DNA from: Isoetes taiwanensis
Lineage: Eukaryota; Streptophyta; Lycopodiopsida; Isoetales; Isoetaceae
Assembly (NCBI GenBank): GCA_021234155.1
Contig: JAJEKV010000033.1
Span: 12,967,614 to 13,031,613, forward strand
Length of the DNA: 64,000 nucleotides
Direction: 5' to 3'
In this document: one piece after another, positions 10,310 to 22,069 of the stretch
How the letters are laid out: every line of letters begins with the position of its first letter
Position numbering within the stretch: position 1 is the first letter of the stretch
Program-made: the position numbers and the translations under genes
The notes under the pieces: generated by a model
The model's input: only the letters and a program-made list of their open reading frames with translations
Told to the model about the DNA's origin: nothing
Databases searched by the model: none

Positions 10310-12080
10310 TAGGAAAGCTAGGCAAGCGGATCAGGTATTGGTGAATGGCAGGCAACAATGAGCATACTTTAAAATATATCTCAGCTGTGGACAAAGCAGG
10401 ACAGCCATGGTGTACCTTATTAATTTGCTGGTTTTGAATACCAAGTACTGACAAATTACCGTATGCATGCTGCAAAACCAGGTCCTATGTAAAACATGAT
10501 GTACTTTCTCTGCTATTGTTGTTGTCTTTCTTATCTCCAATCTATTTTGTCCTGCTTTCGCACCTACTTGAGCATTTTCTAGTAGGTTTTAGTTGAAGCA
10601 CTGGCCTTATTTGGATAACTTCAGAAGCGAGCACATTGCATATAAGGCAATCCTGGATTAAAAGGAACTACAATAAGATTTTTCAATTATTTAAGAATTT
10701 TTTTAACTTTTGTATTTAGGTTCTACGTGCCAATAAACCTTCACCCTTATCCTCATTCGACTGATCTAGAAATGTTTATACTTCCTTTATAGGATCAGAA
10801 CATTTGATATTTATCGTTTGAGGCTGAAGGAAGTGTTATGTGTCAGAGATAATTTCATGGATATGAGTACCACGGTCATTTGGACAAGAGCTCCTATGCA
10901 GATGGCCTTCAACTTTCAAACTAGAGATAGAGAGGATCTAGGCATTTAAGTCTTTTACGTGGGATATTGGCATTTCATGCAAACAAGCACAATTCCAATT
11001 GTCCAAATATATGTATATGGCTGAATGAAATCAAGGAAAGGAGTATGATTTTTCAAAATTATGTCCTTATTTCAGTTTATATTTGGCTGTCCGTTCTATT
11101 TATAACAAAATAATCATTTCTTTACGGTTCTGTCACCTCCACTCTCTGCCCATGTGATTGCATACATGCCCATTTCACTAAAATTCCTTGGAGGTTTTGC
11201 AGCACATGGGGTGTGGGCTCTTCACTTGGTAATTGACATTATTATGTGGTCTTTGTTTTTTGATGTTGTATTCTGTTGCAACTTGCAGGCAGTGTTGTGG
11301 TACTAGTTTGTAAACTAAAAAGATAGATGGGAAAACTACCAAAATACCCTTACGAGTTTCAAAATTACCAAAATGCCCCTCGCTCAAATAAATTAACTAC
11401 ACTATAAATTCATGTATTTTCGGTAGCCTTAAATATAAGCAAGAATTTTTATTAGTTGCGACAAATTCTAATTTCGAGCCCTGCTCCATCCTTAGAAAAT
11501 GCCTTTTTGTCGACGATCCAAAAATGACATAGAGATACATGAGGACTTGAGAACGACACTTATGGCTTTTCTTCGAAAACCTAGCAGTAGAGATCTTGGA
11601 GCCATCCTTGCAAGCATTCATAGGGATGGAAAATTCGTAACCAAAACCCAGAGCTCAAAACTCATGTGCCTAACTTGTCGTCCATTCTTCTCTTTATAGT
11701 CTTGAACAATTCCTCATGCCACAATCCATGCTTCAGGCAAGGTTGCAGGCTACATAATTTCTTGAACTGTTTCAAAGATTTCATTTGCAATGGTATGTAT
11801 TTTGCTATTTGCTACTCATTTCTTAGAAAAGTACAATTTGGTTTCCAAGTAGAAATAATTTCTTCTTGATCTTCACACTTGTGTGATTTTCGAATACCTA
11901 TTAGATGTCAATACTAATATAACAATTTAATAATCGAGATAACATCTCAAATTTAACCAATTTTGTTCGAATGAAAATAAACTTACCCTTGTTTTGATGA
12001 TACCTTTGCAGGGTATCCCTTCCGGCAGAAACATAAGAATAGTACAGTAACTGTGCAGTTACGCTGACTGCGCCTGCCCC
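10310..12080. other. Intergenic, no gene seen
   Basis: AT-rich sequence with only short scattered frames on both strands. No repeats of note and no supported gene. Confidence 0.5.
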
Positions 12081-12234
12081 TTAGCCTATTTTTTGCTTGC
12101 ATGGAAATCTTGGCCGATCTAGCTCCAAATCGGTTCGAGTGACTTCCATACTGGTCGAATTGAGATGGATTAGACTTGCTAATCCCTGCAAACCAAAAAC
12201 TTGCTCAAGCGCCTCCGGATTCGACCAGTTCAAA

Positions 12235-12365
12235 GAGGGCAAAAATTTGTGGTCAAAACCATTCATATGCTGACTTCTGAAGGCATAGCAGTGAAAGATT
12301 TTGATGCTCTTATATGCAGCAGTGGAAGCCAGCTTTACTACCCTGGTGCATCTGTAAACGAAACA
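12235..12365 (+). pseudogene. Sucrose-phosphate synthase fragment (HAD part)
   Basis: The frame contains MLTSEGIAVKDFDALICSS followed by GSQLYYPGASVNE. This matches the conserved DFDALICSSGSxLYYPG stretch of the C-terminal phosphatase-like domain of plant sucrose-phosphate synthase. Only about 45 residues remain. A doubled AATGGGCCCTATGTTTTGGTGTG segment follows at about 12370-12420. It is a fragment without neighbours from the same gene. Confidence 0.55.
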
Positions 12366-12619
12366 ATAATGGGCCCTGTGTTTTGGTGTGGTGTTAATAA
12401 TGGGCCCTATGTTTTGGTGTGTTTTTGTCATAGGTCAAGAACTGACAGGTAAATATATCTTGATTCAACTACATCAGATGCTTTTTCAGAGTCAAGGTCT
12501 TATCTGTTCTTGATGTCATTACAAGTTTTGTCTGTTGCAGTTTATAATCATCACAAAAGAATATATTTTGAATCATTACGCAAAGGAGGCATATAACATG
12601 ACTAGTGGGCAGAATAATG

Positions 12620-12765
12620 GTCCTAAATAATGGTCCTAATTATGTACAAGTTGTTGAAGGTGGAAACCTTGTAATTTCAATACAAGTGTTGCGAAATGCC
12701 ACAAGGAATTTCAATGAGCAAAAGGCCTTGGATAGGGGTGGTTTTGGTGTTTATACAGGCATCTT
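12620..12765 (+). pseudogene. TMK-type receptor kinase fragment
   Basis: VVEGGNLVISIQVLRNATRNF and then GGFGVYTGILDLT resemble the juxtamembrane and start of the kinase glycine loop of TMK-family leucine-rich-repeat receptor kinases. The glycine loop is damaged (expected GGFGVVYKG) and the frame ends soon after in AT-rich sequence. It is gene debris, not a gene. Confidence 0.6.
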
Positions 12766-12829
12766 AGATTTGACCTTTAAAAGTCCATTTTTATTAATGC
12801 TTGCTTGTGCTTATGTATTAAATTTATGA

Positions 12830-13779
12830 AGCAAGTATTTTACCTACGCTCATATTACATTTCACTTCATAAAGTTATGGTATTAAGTACTCTATTGTTT
12901 TGAAGTAGCAATTTTGATTTATTGTAAAAACATGACTTTGAATATTGATTTAAGCCACTTCACCCTCCGTCCATGGAGGGCAACCCTCCGTGCGCAGCAC
13001 CTTGTTTTCTATTGTGTAGTTTATAGATATTGCATGACATGTTTAGGTGGCGTTGATCCCATCTTTGTTCTTTGCATTTGGCAATGAGCTGCAGATGCTT
13101 TGCAATCTAGGGATTGTAATATGTCGTCAAGAAAGCTGGTATGAGCCTTTTCTGTAAAGCTTTGTATATGCTAAATCTCCATAAGGCACATAAACGAAGG
13201 ATTTTTAATCAAGTAGTGTCTCTACAAAGGAGAAATCAATTTGGTATATTCTTTTAAGTCTTGATATTACTATCTTTTCACTGTATGGGCACACTGTAGT
13301 ATGGCTAAGACTTGTGGATTAGCTAAGAAGGAATCAATTTGGTATGTCTTTTTAAGTCTTGATAGTACTATTTTTTTCACTGTATGGGCACACCGCTTTG
13401 CACTAGTATGGCTGAGATTTGTGGGTTGGCTAAATGGAAATTCCCGGGTCCAAATTCCTGGGCCTTTAAATTGTTTATTAAGCAGAAGCAAATCATCATT
13501 ATTTGTTTTGTTATTGTATGTTTTAATGTAAGAACTTGTTTTGTATACAAGTTATAACTCAAGCTAATAATGGAAATTAAATAAACATTTAGCAATTTGT
13601 TGTATGAACCATTACCAACAATGATAATGGAAATAAATAATGTTAGTTGAATAGAAACCCACAACCATTGATTGACCACTTGAGTATGCAAGATTTCAAG
13701 TTACGTATACTAAACCAATAAGAATTGCATTGCCCATAAGAAGATGATGAAAAAGCCATAAGAAGTTAACTTAAAATTG
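12830..13779. other. Intergenic, no gene seen
   Basis: AT-rich. A small duplication of ACTGTATGGGCACAC with nearby text lies at about 13230-13420 (period near 103). No coding support. Confidence 0.45.
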
Positions 13780-14130
13780 GACCTAATACCCCAAGGTGGG
13801 GGCAAAGGGGTATTCAACTTGTGGAATAACTAAGGGGGTATTCGACTTGTGGAATAAGCAAGGGGTATTCGGCTTGTGGGATAAGCAAGGGGGTATTCGA
13901 CTTGCACGATACATGCCTTAGTTTAGACGAGCCCAATACCCCCTTGGGTATTCGACTTGTGTAATGCGGGTATGAGTTTAGACGAGTCTAATATCCCTTT
14001 TTTAGGGATAGGAGGTTCGGCGAAGGAGAAGTGGGAGGTATTTGACTTGCCTAATATCAACTCGAAATTGGGGGTATTCGACTTGTAGAATAAGTGTGCA
14101 TGCCAAAACCGCGAGTCTAATACCCCCTGT
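13780..14130 (+). repeat. Cluster of GGTATTCGACTTG repeats upstream of the PPR gene
   Basis: A unit of about 30 bases, GGGGGTATTCGACTTGTGGA-type, occurs about four times close together at 13803-13905 and again near 13950 and 14073. Related complementary words (GAGTCTAATACCCCC) lie near 13935 and 14115. The cluster ends about 150 bases before the PPR start codon, so it may be promoter sequence or just a minisatellite. Confidence 0.6.
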
Positions 14131-14263
14131 TGAATCTAAGTCCAAATCGAGAGCCAATAAAATGCACGCCACAAAATCCCTTTAAAAGGTCTGTACGAGA
14201 GCTGTACAAGACAGAATATAAAATCTACAAAGTATATGGTAAAACCATTCGAAATGAATACCC

Positions 14264-15568
14264 ATGAGTCGATGGTTTAGGGTTTTAATCCGAAAGTCTA
14301 GGTTTAGGGATCTGCATCTGTTCCATGGATCAGCTGAAGGAACTCGAACCCAAATAGCTAGCATCGCTTCCCGGCTGAAAAAATGCAGCAACTTGTTGGA
14401 TCTTTCAGAAGGTAGGAACACCCATAAGCACATTATTCAGCTTGGACTGCAACATGATAGATTCTTAGGAAATTTCCTTATATTTATGTATGGTAGATGT
14501 AGAGCTTTAACTGATGCAAGAAGTGTGTTTGACAAAATGCATGATCGGAATTCGTTTTCTTGGAATATTATGATTGGGGCATACATTCAGGTTGGCCATG
14601 TCGGCGAAGCCCTTCGGCTTTTCAGACAAATGCCTAAGCCAGATATAGTAACCTGGAATGCTATGATTGGTGGTCTCTCCCAGAAAGGAAATTTGAAGGA
14701 GGCCCTGAGATTGTTTGAACAAATGCCTTGCAGGGATGTGATATCATGGAATATAATGATCAGGGCTTATTCTGAACAAGGTCAGATAAATGAAGCCATT
14801 CGGCTCTTTCAACACATGCCGGAGCGCAATGTGGTGTCATGGAATGCTATGGTTTTGGCTTTTACGCAGCATGACTGCCTCAAGGAGGCCTTGCAACTCT
14901 TTGAAACAATGCCTGCGCGTGATGTTGCTTCTTGGAATATCATACTTGCTGCATATGCAGAACAAGGGCACCTTAAAGATGCTCGTTTATTTTTTAATTT
15001 GATGCCTCAAAGAGATGTTATTTCATGGACTTCAATGATCACAGCATACTGCAAGGAAGGTTGCCTTGAGGTTGCCCATGAACTCTTCCAGGAAATGCCC
15101 AATAAAGATGTTATTGCATGGACTACCATGATTGTGGGATATGCCTTATGGGGTTGTCTCAAGGAAGCCCTTTATTTCTTTCAACAAATGCCTCAAAGAG
15201 ACTTAACCTCTTGGAATGCTGTGATCACTGCCTATGCACAACATGGGCATGGTAGGGCTGCACTGAAAATGTTTCGACAAATGCAACTAGAAGGCACAAG
15301 TCCTGATGAGATTAGTTTTTGTACCATGCTCTCGGCTTGTAGCCATGATGGACTTAAAAATGATGGATGTCATTTTTTCACATTGATGAGCTCAAACCAT
15401 TATCTCACACCTTCCTTGGAGCATTATAGCTGCCTTATGGACCTCCTTGGACGAGGAGGCCAAGTGGATGATGCTGAGGCCTTGCTGAACAATATTCCAT
15501 TTGATCCTGATGTCATATCATGGTCATCAATGCTTCGTTCATGCAGGACTCGTGATGATAGAGAATGA
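14264..15568 (+). CDS. PLS-class pentatricopeptide repeat protein
   Basis: A 434-residue intronless frame. The Arg-rich N-terminus (MSRWFRVLIRKSRFRD) suits an organellar targeting sequence. About eight tandem 31-residue S-type motifs follow, with repeating SWN-M/AYxxxG/LKEALxLFxxMPxRDV from residue about 95 to 345. Then come an L-like motif (GTSPDEISFCTMLSACS), an S2-like motif (HYSCLMDLLGRGGQV) and the start of E1 (VISWSSMLRSC). The stop at 15566-15568 cuts E1, so no complete E, E+ or DYW is present. The protein would bind organellar RNA, in editing or processing. The start is the first Met of the frame. It is either a short functional PPR or a gene truncated at its C-terminus. Confidence 0.85.
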   Translation: MSRWFRVLIRKSRFRDLHLFHGSAEGTRTQIASIASRLKKCSNLLDLSEGRNTHKHIIQLGLQHDRFLGNFLIFMYGRCRALTDARSVFDKMHDRNSFSWNIMIGAYIQVGHVGEALRLFRQMPKPDIVTWNAMIGGLSQKGNLKEALRLFEQMPCRDVISWNIMIRAYSEQGQINEAIRLFQHMPERNVVSWNAMVLAFTQHDCLKEALQLFETMPARDVASWNIILAAYAEQGHLKDARLFFNLMPQRDVISWTSMITAYCKEGCLEVAHELFQEMPNKDVIAWTTMIVGYALWGCLKEALYFFQQMPQRDLTSWNAVITAYAQHGHGRAALKMFRQMQLEGTSPDEISFCTMLSACSHDGLKNDGCHFFTLMSSNHYLTPSLEHYSCLMDLLGRGGQVDDAEALLNNIPFDPDVISWSSMLRSCRTRDDRE

Positions 15569-17600
15569 GACATGCATTCAAAGCATGTAAACATTTTAAT
15601 GGTTGGGTGGAGCATTGCCATAGTTTTCCAACGAGCTGGTCCACCATCATAGTTCAAACAGGGGGCTAAGCAAGGTAATGAAATGCATCAGGTCATGACG
15701 TCCATGTAGGGTCAATGTTCTTAATGCATATTACCCAATCATAGATCAAGATGGAAGGTCTTCTAATAATTCACCATTGAGGAAAATGTTCTGTTTGCAG
15801 AAAATTAGCGGCACGCACTTGTCTAAAAGTCCATTTATTCCTGCTTATTTACTTATGTCCATACGTATTTCTTGTATTTGCCTTTCTCTTTCATGAGGCA
15901 AGTTGATACTCAGTTGTTTAACTAAAGCTTGTTTCTTGGTCTTGATTAGGCCTGAAAGGAATTGTATAGATCTTGGTATGGTTTTGAACTTGGAAAGACA
16001 AGCTGTGAAGGTTCTACCTCTGAACACTTTTGCTTGGAAAAGGGATTTATGAGGCCACAAAATATGCACAGCTAGAACCATGTGGGCTGTTCGTGAGCAT
16101 GAAGGGTTCACAAGAGTTGTAGGTTTTGTTCTATTGAATCAAGATCTCTGCTCCAACTTAAAGTTAAATTGAAGAAGATTAATAGATGGATGCCTACATT
16201 GTCGTGCAGGATTCTATAGTGGGACACTTTGGATTCTGCCACTACCATTATCTGTAAGATCTTTTACTTAACAGGTTCTTGCATAATGGCATAGTGGGAT
16301 TCCGACTGTAACATTGTTGCCATATAATTGTAATCCTATAGCAACGCTTTTGCTTGCTGTAGATGACAGATATCTATCTTCAGAAGGTCCACCAAACCAG
16401 TATGTATTTTCCATTTTTACTTGTGGATTTAGATATGAACAGCATGGCTTCATTGTCAACATTTGGAGTCTTTTTGTTGCATTTAGGGGCCAGCTTGTAT
16501 GACCAAAATCCAGCAGCAGAGGAGGTAGGGAGTGAACTAGTCCAGTATTTGCAAATAAGAGAGACAGTATACCCGTCTTAAGCTTCTAAATCAGGCGGCG
16601 ATATACTTCCATTGCTATTGGAGATTTACAAATGAAGTGGAATTGGCACTCACAATTCTGATTGTTTGAAGAGGTAGTATTCCATAGTTGAGGCCTTGGT
16701 TTTGATTGTTCAAAGCATTTTAATTATTGTTGGCTGTCTGAGATTAGCATGAATGGGTATTTTCTGAACCCATTATGTGAAATGATGGAAAATTGTAGTT
16801 CACTTTGTTCCATCTTCCACTTATACAGATGGAAGGAGAGTTATCGACACAAATATAAACACTGCTATCATTTTGTGGCCCTGGTACCAACTACTTGTGG
16901 GGTTTTAAATTGGGATTCATTGGATGGAGAGTCCGATGAGAAGCATAATTAACAAAGGAACATGCACAACGTATTGTGATGAAGAGGTGATGGGAAACCT
17001 ATCTCACAAGAGAGAAACCAATGTAGAAGCTTTATTTATACACGTACATATTAACCTTTTTTTTCAACGCTTCTTGTATTACATATGGTAGTGGTTTCCC
17101 AATTCTATATTATTGCAGAGTTTTCAAGATGCTTAAGCACCTTCATGAGAGCATCTCCAAATATGGCGAACAAACGCTGACCCATGTAGGAGAAAGTTGC
17201 ACTCACCCTCCACCAATTAAGTAAGCCAATGGGTTTTGAGCCTATAACTGGTGGATTGTGAAACAAATATGTGATTATTACGTTTGCAAATGTTTTTTCA
17301 CAATTTTTTCAATTGGAAAATAAAGTTTTAATCAAAATTTCAGAGTGGAGATTTGTTAAGATGGATCTAAAGGCTAGCATCTAAAGCCCTTTTCAAAGGG
17401 AAAAGGAAGCCACTTTTCAAAAGGGAAAAGACACTACAGCAGTTGGAAGTGGAGAAAGATCAGGGATGATTCAGACTAATGCCGAACCAGGGCCAATTTA
17501 GACCAGGGTTGACCACCATTCCAGAGCAGATCAGTGCAGATTCAGATGGCTTCGAAGATGTGGAACTGCCAGATGTTGCCAGCAAATCAGAAGAAGCATG
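15569..17600. other. Intergenic, no gene seen
   Basis: AT-rich, with isolated short frames on both strands and no domain I recognise. No clear continuation of the PPR E domain is readable downstream of its stop in any frame. Confidence 0.4.
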
Positions 17601-18232
17601 CCAAAACCCTATTAGAAGATCCCTTCGATGCCCTCTTCAAGAGCCTCAATTCCTTTGAAGATCCCTCTTGACATCCGATTCCAGATCCGACTTTCCTTTT
17701 TGGGTTCAATTCTCCAACGATTTGTGTTTCAATCCTGTTTTAGGATCTTTCTCTCCTCGGAGAGGCCTGCAACTGCGATAAATCTATGGCCAAAAATTAT
17801 TTCTTTTAGTCTAGAAGTTTGTGGTTCTAAAAATTGTAAATGCATTAGACATTTGCAGGCTGTTATTGTCTGTTTCTGATGTCGTTTCATCGCCCGCTCA
17901 AGAGCTTCAGCATGATGCACAAGATTCCTTTTAGATCTTACCATCATAAGGATAACGGTAGCCTTTCCAGTAAATTAGACAGCAATGGAGCTGCCAAGGA
18001 AAAACCCAAATGGCAGTATGATATCCCTGGAGTTGAAATGCAAGATAGTAGTTTTAATGGGCCTAGATTTGGAGCAAGAAAGCAAGTGGGTGCAGAATCA
18101 GTGGAGGGAAAAAATCAGTGCAGTTTGGATGCTAATAATCAGTGGAAGTGGAAGAATGTATTTCTTCCATATAGGCGAAATGCAGCTCAGGACAGAGAAA
18201 ACGCAACAACTAAAGTCTTCGCCACTATATGA
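17520..18232 (+). other. Possible retroelement or gene scraps
   Basis: A frame near 17545-17640 reads EDVELPDVASKSEEAC then RRSLRCP, in a style that could be the hinge of a copia-type polyprotein. A 117-codon frame at 17879-18232 has no recognisable domain. Support is weak. Confidence 0.2.
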
Positions 18233-18660
18233 ATCCAATGGCTTATTTATATGAGTTAAGTCATATGGATATCTTGTGTAACTCTGTTTCATTCTCAGAT
18301 GACTTACTTAGTGTGCACTGCATTCCGTGAATCTTTAAGTCTTTTGTGCTATGTATCTGGATACCAAGATTCAACTCCCTACCAAGCCATGATCATGGCC
18401 ATGGATATGAGGAATAAAAAAATTAACCTTAAACAGGGCCAGAATTGCTAAGAACAGATTGCAGTGGCTAGGATAAGCTTTAAGTTTGCTATAGCTGCCA
18501 GTTCGATGAGTTTTTTGAGGAGCTTTCTATACTTTTGGACATAATAGCCTGGATCTCCAATCTCAGGAACACAAAAAAAATTTCAGATTTCTTTGTTGTG
18601 GTGTTTATGGTTGAATTTTTTGCTTTTTTATTTTTTGTTTCACAACATCTATCGTTACAC

Positions 18661-19021
18661 ACCACAACAAAGAAATTTGAAATCATTGTAAAAACCATCT
18701 CTTAAATCACTGTATTTTACGTGGACTTTGAATACGAAAACCAGAGCGACTAGAAATAACCTTCTAAGAAGCCATTCATTGGGTCAAGATTTAAACAAAC
18801 ACTATTCATTCACAAAGCAGGGAGGAATTAATTGCTTCACAACAAAGAAATTCGAAATCACAGTAAAAACTATCTCTTAAATCACACTATTTAATGTGGA
18901 CTATGAAATGACTACAAAAACCTAGAGCAACTAGAAATAACCTTCTAAGAAGCCATTCATTGGTTCAAGGTCTAAACAAAAACTATTCATTAGATCACAA
19001 AGGAAAGAGGAATTAATTGCT
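18661..19021 (+). repeat. Tandem duplication, about 180-base unit
   Basis: Two diverged copies (18661-18837 and 18838-19021) share CACAACAAAGAAATT, CTCTTAAATCAC, ACTAGAAATAACCTTC, AGAAGCCATTCATTGG and GGAATTAATTGCTT in order. Confidence 0.75.
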
Positions 19022-19950
19022 TGTGAGTTACTTATTTCCACCAGATTGAATGAGCATGAAGCAACGACCGTCTTCTAGCTTTACCATCTATTATTGATGC
19101 AATAGCCTTTGCCTTGAAGCCATATATTCTCAACAAAGGAAAATGCAACGGACAAAGAAACCAGGTTGCCATATGTTTTGCTTTTTAACCCTATTCTTTT
19201 AGCATATTAGTAAATACGTGCAAACTATCCCTAATGCAAGGAGTGGAGTAAGGACTTCTAAGGTGGCATGACAATGACCAAATCCACCTAGGTGCCTTGC
19301 ATTGCAAAAAGTTAGAATGTTGATGCTTCACTAGCCCTAGCAATCCGAAGTTAGCAACTGTAAATTTCTTCAAAAACAATTTAGGCAACCATCCAAACAA
19401 GATTGTCATTCCCTAATTACCAAATCAGCCTCTAGTAATATTTTTCCTACTTTTTTATTTAAAAAAAATAAATCTTTATATCTCTCTTAGTTCATGCTAC
19501 CATATATAAGTCCTCAAACTGTGCAGATGATGGAATTAGGATGTACTTCCATCAAGTATCAACTTTAAAGTCAATGCTTGGGTTTGGAAAATCACCTGCA
19601 GAGAAATTATATGTCAAGCCCATGCCAAAGATATTATGAACCTCCAATATCCAAATTGGAATAGGAAAGAATAAATGAATATATTTTTATCGTTCACGGA
19701 GACCAATTAACAAAGAGAACAACAAGATATTATTGTCGGGATTAAAAAACCCTCGATCCGAAGGGTTTGCAAGGGAAAAACCTTGGCAGTAATAAGCATG
19801 CTGACAAACTATACAGTGATATATTAGGGTACATTTTAATACCGTGCTAGAATATCCGAGTGTGCGTATCCATGATCTCTTGAAGATATTTTCTCAACAA
19901 TCCTACTGAGGTTGTATCTAACAGCAGACATAGCGATCGGTTAGGCAGGA
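19022..19950. other. Intergenic, no gene seen
   Basis: AT-rich with no supported coding sequence. Confidence 0.4.
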
Positions 19951-20453
19951 CTAAACATACCATACATAGTTTAGGAGGGCATAGCACTGATAAGCATCAA
20001 GCTCCAACTTTGCACCCTCAATCGCTTCCCAAAGCTTTGCATGTTCGGGATTAGTTTTGCATGTTAGCATTTCAAGGTCACGACAACACTTTTCCAATTC
20101 ATACCTCAATTCACACCTAAGTTGTGTCATCTTTCTGCATATGCAAAGCAACAATAAGATTGTCAAACTTTTGTTCCAATTCTTCTTGAAGTGAATTGAC
20201 ATAGAGGGGAAGACGAGCTGGACGAGGGATCTTGGTTAATTATTTTGGGATCAATGCCTTAACAATCCCCTAGCCCTACATCAGTTTGAGTTGAATCTCC
20301 AACACATGATTGAGGTTCTTCTGAGCAATTTCCACTGCCAACACCTGTAGAAGGTGCAAGATGCTTCCCTTCATCAATTTGCATTGAACCTCCAATGCAT
20401 GTTAGAGGTTCTTCTAAGCAATTTGCACTACCAACACCTGTGAAAGCTTGCAT
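19951..20453 (-). other. Possible minus-strand exons with an internal repeat
   Basis: A minus frame reads LRCELRYELEKCCRDLEM and GAKLELDAYQCYALL, a helical composition preceded by a CTTTGCATATGCAG acceptor-like site. Further upstream, at 20276-20452, a unit of about 110 bases is duplicated. It encodes twice TGVGSxNCxEEPxxCxGxS. It could be the 3' exons of an unrecognised gene; no start or family was identified. Confidence 0.25.
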
Positions 20454-22015
20454 TGGACAATGTTTTTCTCATCAAGAAACAAGAATCAATGCCCTACTCG
20501 ATGCCTTTCGCATATAATGAGTATCTTAATTTGTATGTCTAATGAGCTCGCCTTTGTATTTATTACTTTTATTTGTTGATCTTAGATACTTGAACGGGCT
20601 GCAATTAAATTCTGGCTGCTTTGATTGAGGTGTTGATATACTAGCAAAGGGGTTAACAAGCACCACCAAAGGGTCCCCTTGTTGCTGAAGATGAATAGAG
20701 GAAGCCATTGCCTTCAGAAGGCCAAAATGAAGCAGATCCACAATCAGCCACCAATGAACTCCTACAATATGCACACCATTGAAATTTCAGGAGTGAGAGC
20801 TTTCCAATGGCCCAAAGAACACTTCGATCTGAGTCATATGCTTTAGATATGAGGAAAAAGGTAGTACCAGCATAGGACCCTTGAGAGGCCAAAATTGATT
20901 AGATCTATCTAGAACTTCTATCTAGAATATGCACGAGATATGTGCTGATTGTGGGGGATTCTGTCCTCTATCTACTGGTAAGATAAGAAGACAAAAGGAT
21001 AGTCTAGTCCTAAAATTTAAGTATTGCAATTATTGAAAATTAAGTATCGTTTTGTCCATATTTTTTGTGGATCAGCAAGCATCCAAATATTGTAGGATAT
21101 TCATGTTCATACCAAGTTTCTTGGTTGAGAGTCCTTCTTGAAGGACTGGGCTATGCATTTTTGTAGCTGCCCCAAGCTTTAATTAAAGTAGTTCATCTCT
21201 TTAGTTTTGAATTAGACTGCACGGCTACGGATCAACGAATTGCCTCTGATCTGATGAGAGGGTTTGTTCCCTTCTAGATGATTTTGCATTTCTTGTTGAG
21301 TTATGCTTTATCTAAATTTGACTTTTGCTTCTCTGGCGTATGAGTCTATCATAAATGGACTCACATTTTTATTTTATTTTATCTCTTTATTTATTTATTT
21401 ATCCTTCTTTTAAAACCAAATTCTTTGTTGCACACCACTTCTTCATCATGGAGTTTTTGCCATCAGAACTGCATTTTTCAAAGTAGCCATCACTATCTTA
21501 AAGGGAATTTCAATTTCCAGTATCATCATCTATACATAAATTTCTTCAGAGTAGTCATCACTATTGAAAGAAGAGGCAACATGCTTCTTCTCTATTCTCA
21601 TGCATGTTCGGATCATAGGTATTGTAGCTGCTTATTGAACAGGTAAGACACGAGCAGGTAAACCATGTAATATATTGCTTCAACTTCGAGATCTAGATAG
21701 TTGCATTCACATTTTATGGATTGGGAGTAACTTGTAAGACATGTCTTACTCTGTTCAGGAAGATTTGGCATTGCATCGGTTAAGCTTAAGGAGGTCAGAA
21801 TCGACTACAATATAGGATGCACGTAGACACACATAAGTGGGTCATGTACAAAGGGGGTCAAGTAATCATTTTAGACCAGCCACCCATTGACCCAACTTTG
21901 GCTATTAGATGGTGTTTTGTTTTTTATTGATCTCATGGCCATGTTGTAATAGGACCTCGTCTTTGTTTGTTTCAAGTTTAATGCCCTTGTTTGTGCCGTT
22001 TCATGGCCCCTTGTG
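20454..22015. other. Intergenic, no gene seen
   Basis: AT-rich, with scattered short frames and a (TTTA)n-like patch near 21375-21410. No supported gene. Confidence 0.4.
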
Positions 22016-22029
22016 GTCTCAGTGGAGGT

Positions 22030-22062
22030 TCTCATCTCATCTCATCTCATCTCATCTCATCT
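22030..22062 (+). repeat. (CATCT)n microsatellite
   Basis: Six to seven CATCT units. Related CATCTCATCCCATCCC text resumes at 22786-22820 just after the MITE, so the element sits inside this microsatellite. Confidence 0.85.
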
Positions 22063-22069
22063 CCACCAT

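Noticed and set aside
15569-15660. Continuation of the PPR E domain after the stop
   Set aside because: A few residues (HAFKAC-like) can be found by changing frame, but no convincing E-domain motif follows.
20276-20452. Cys-containing repeated peptide as a secreted antimicrobial gene
   Set aside because: No signal peptide or start codon in context; the repeat is a simple 110-base duplication.
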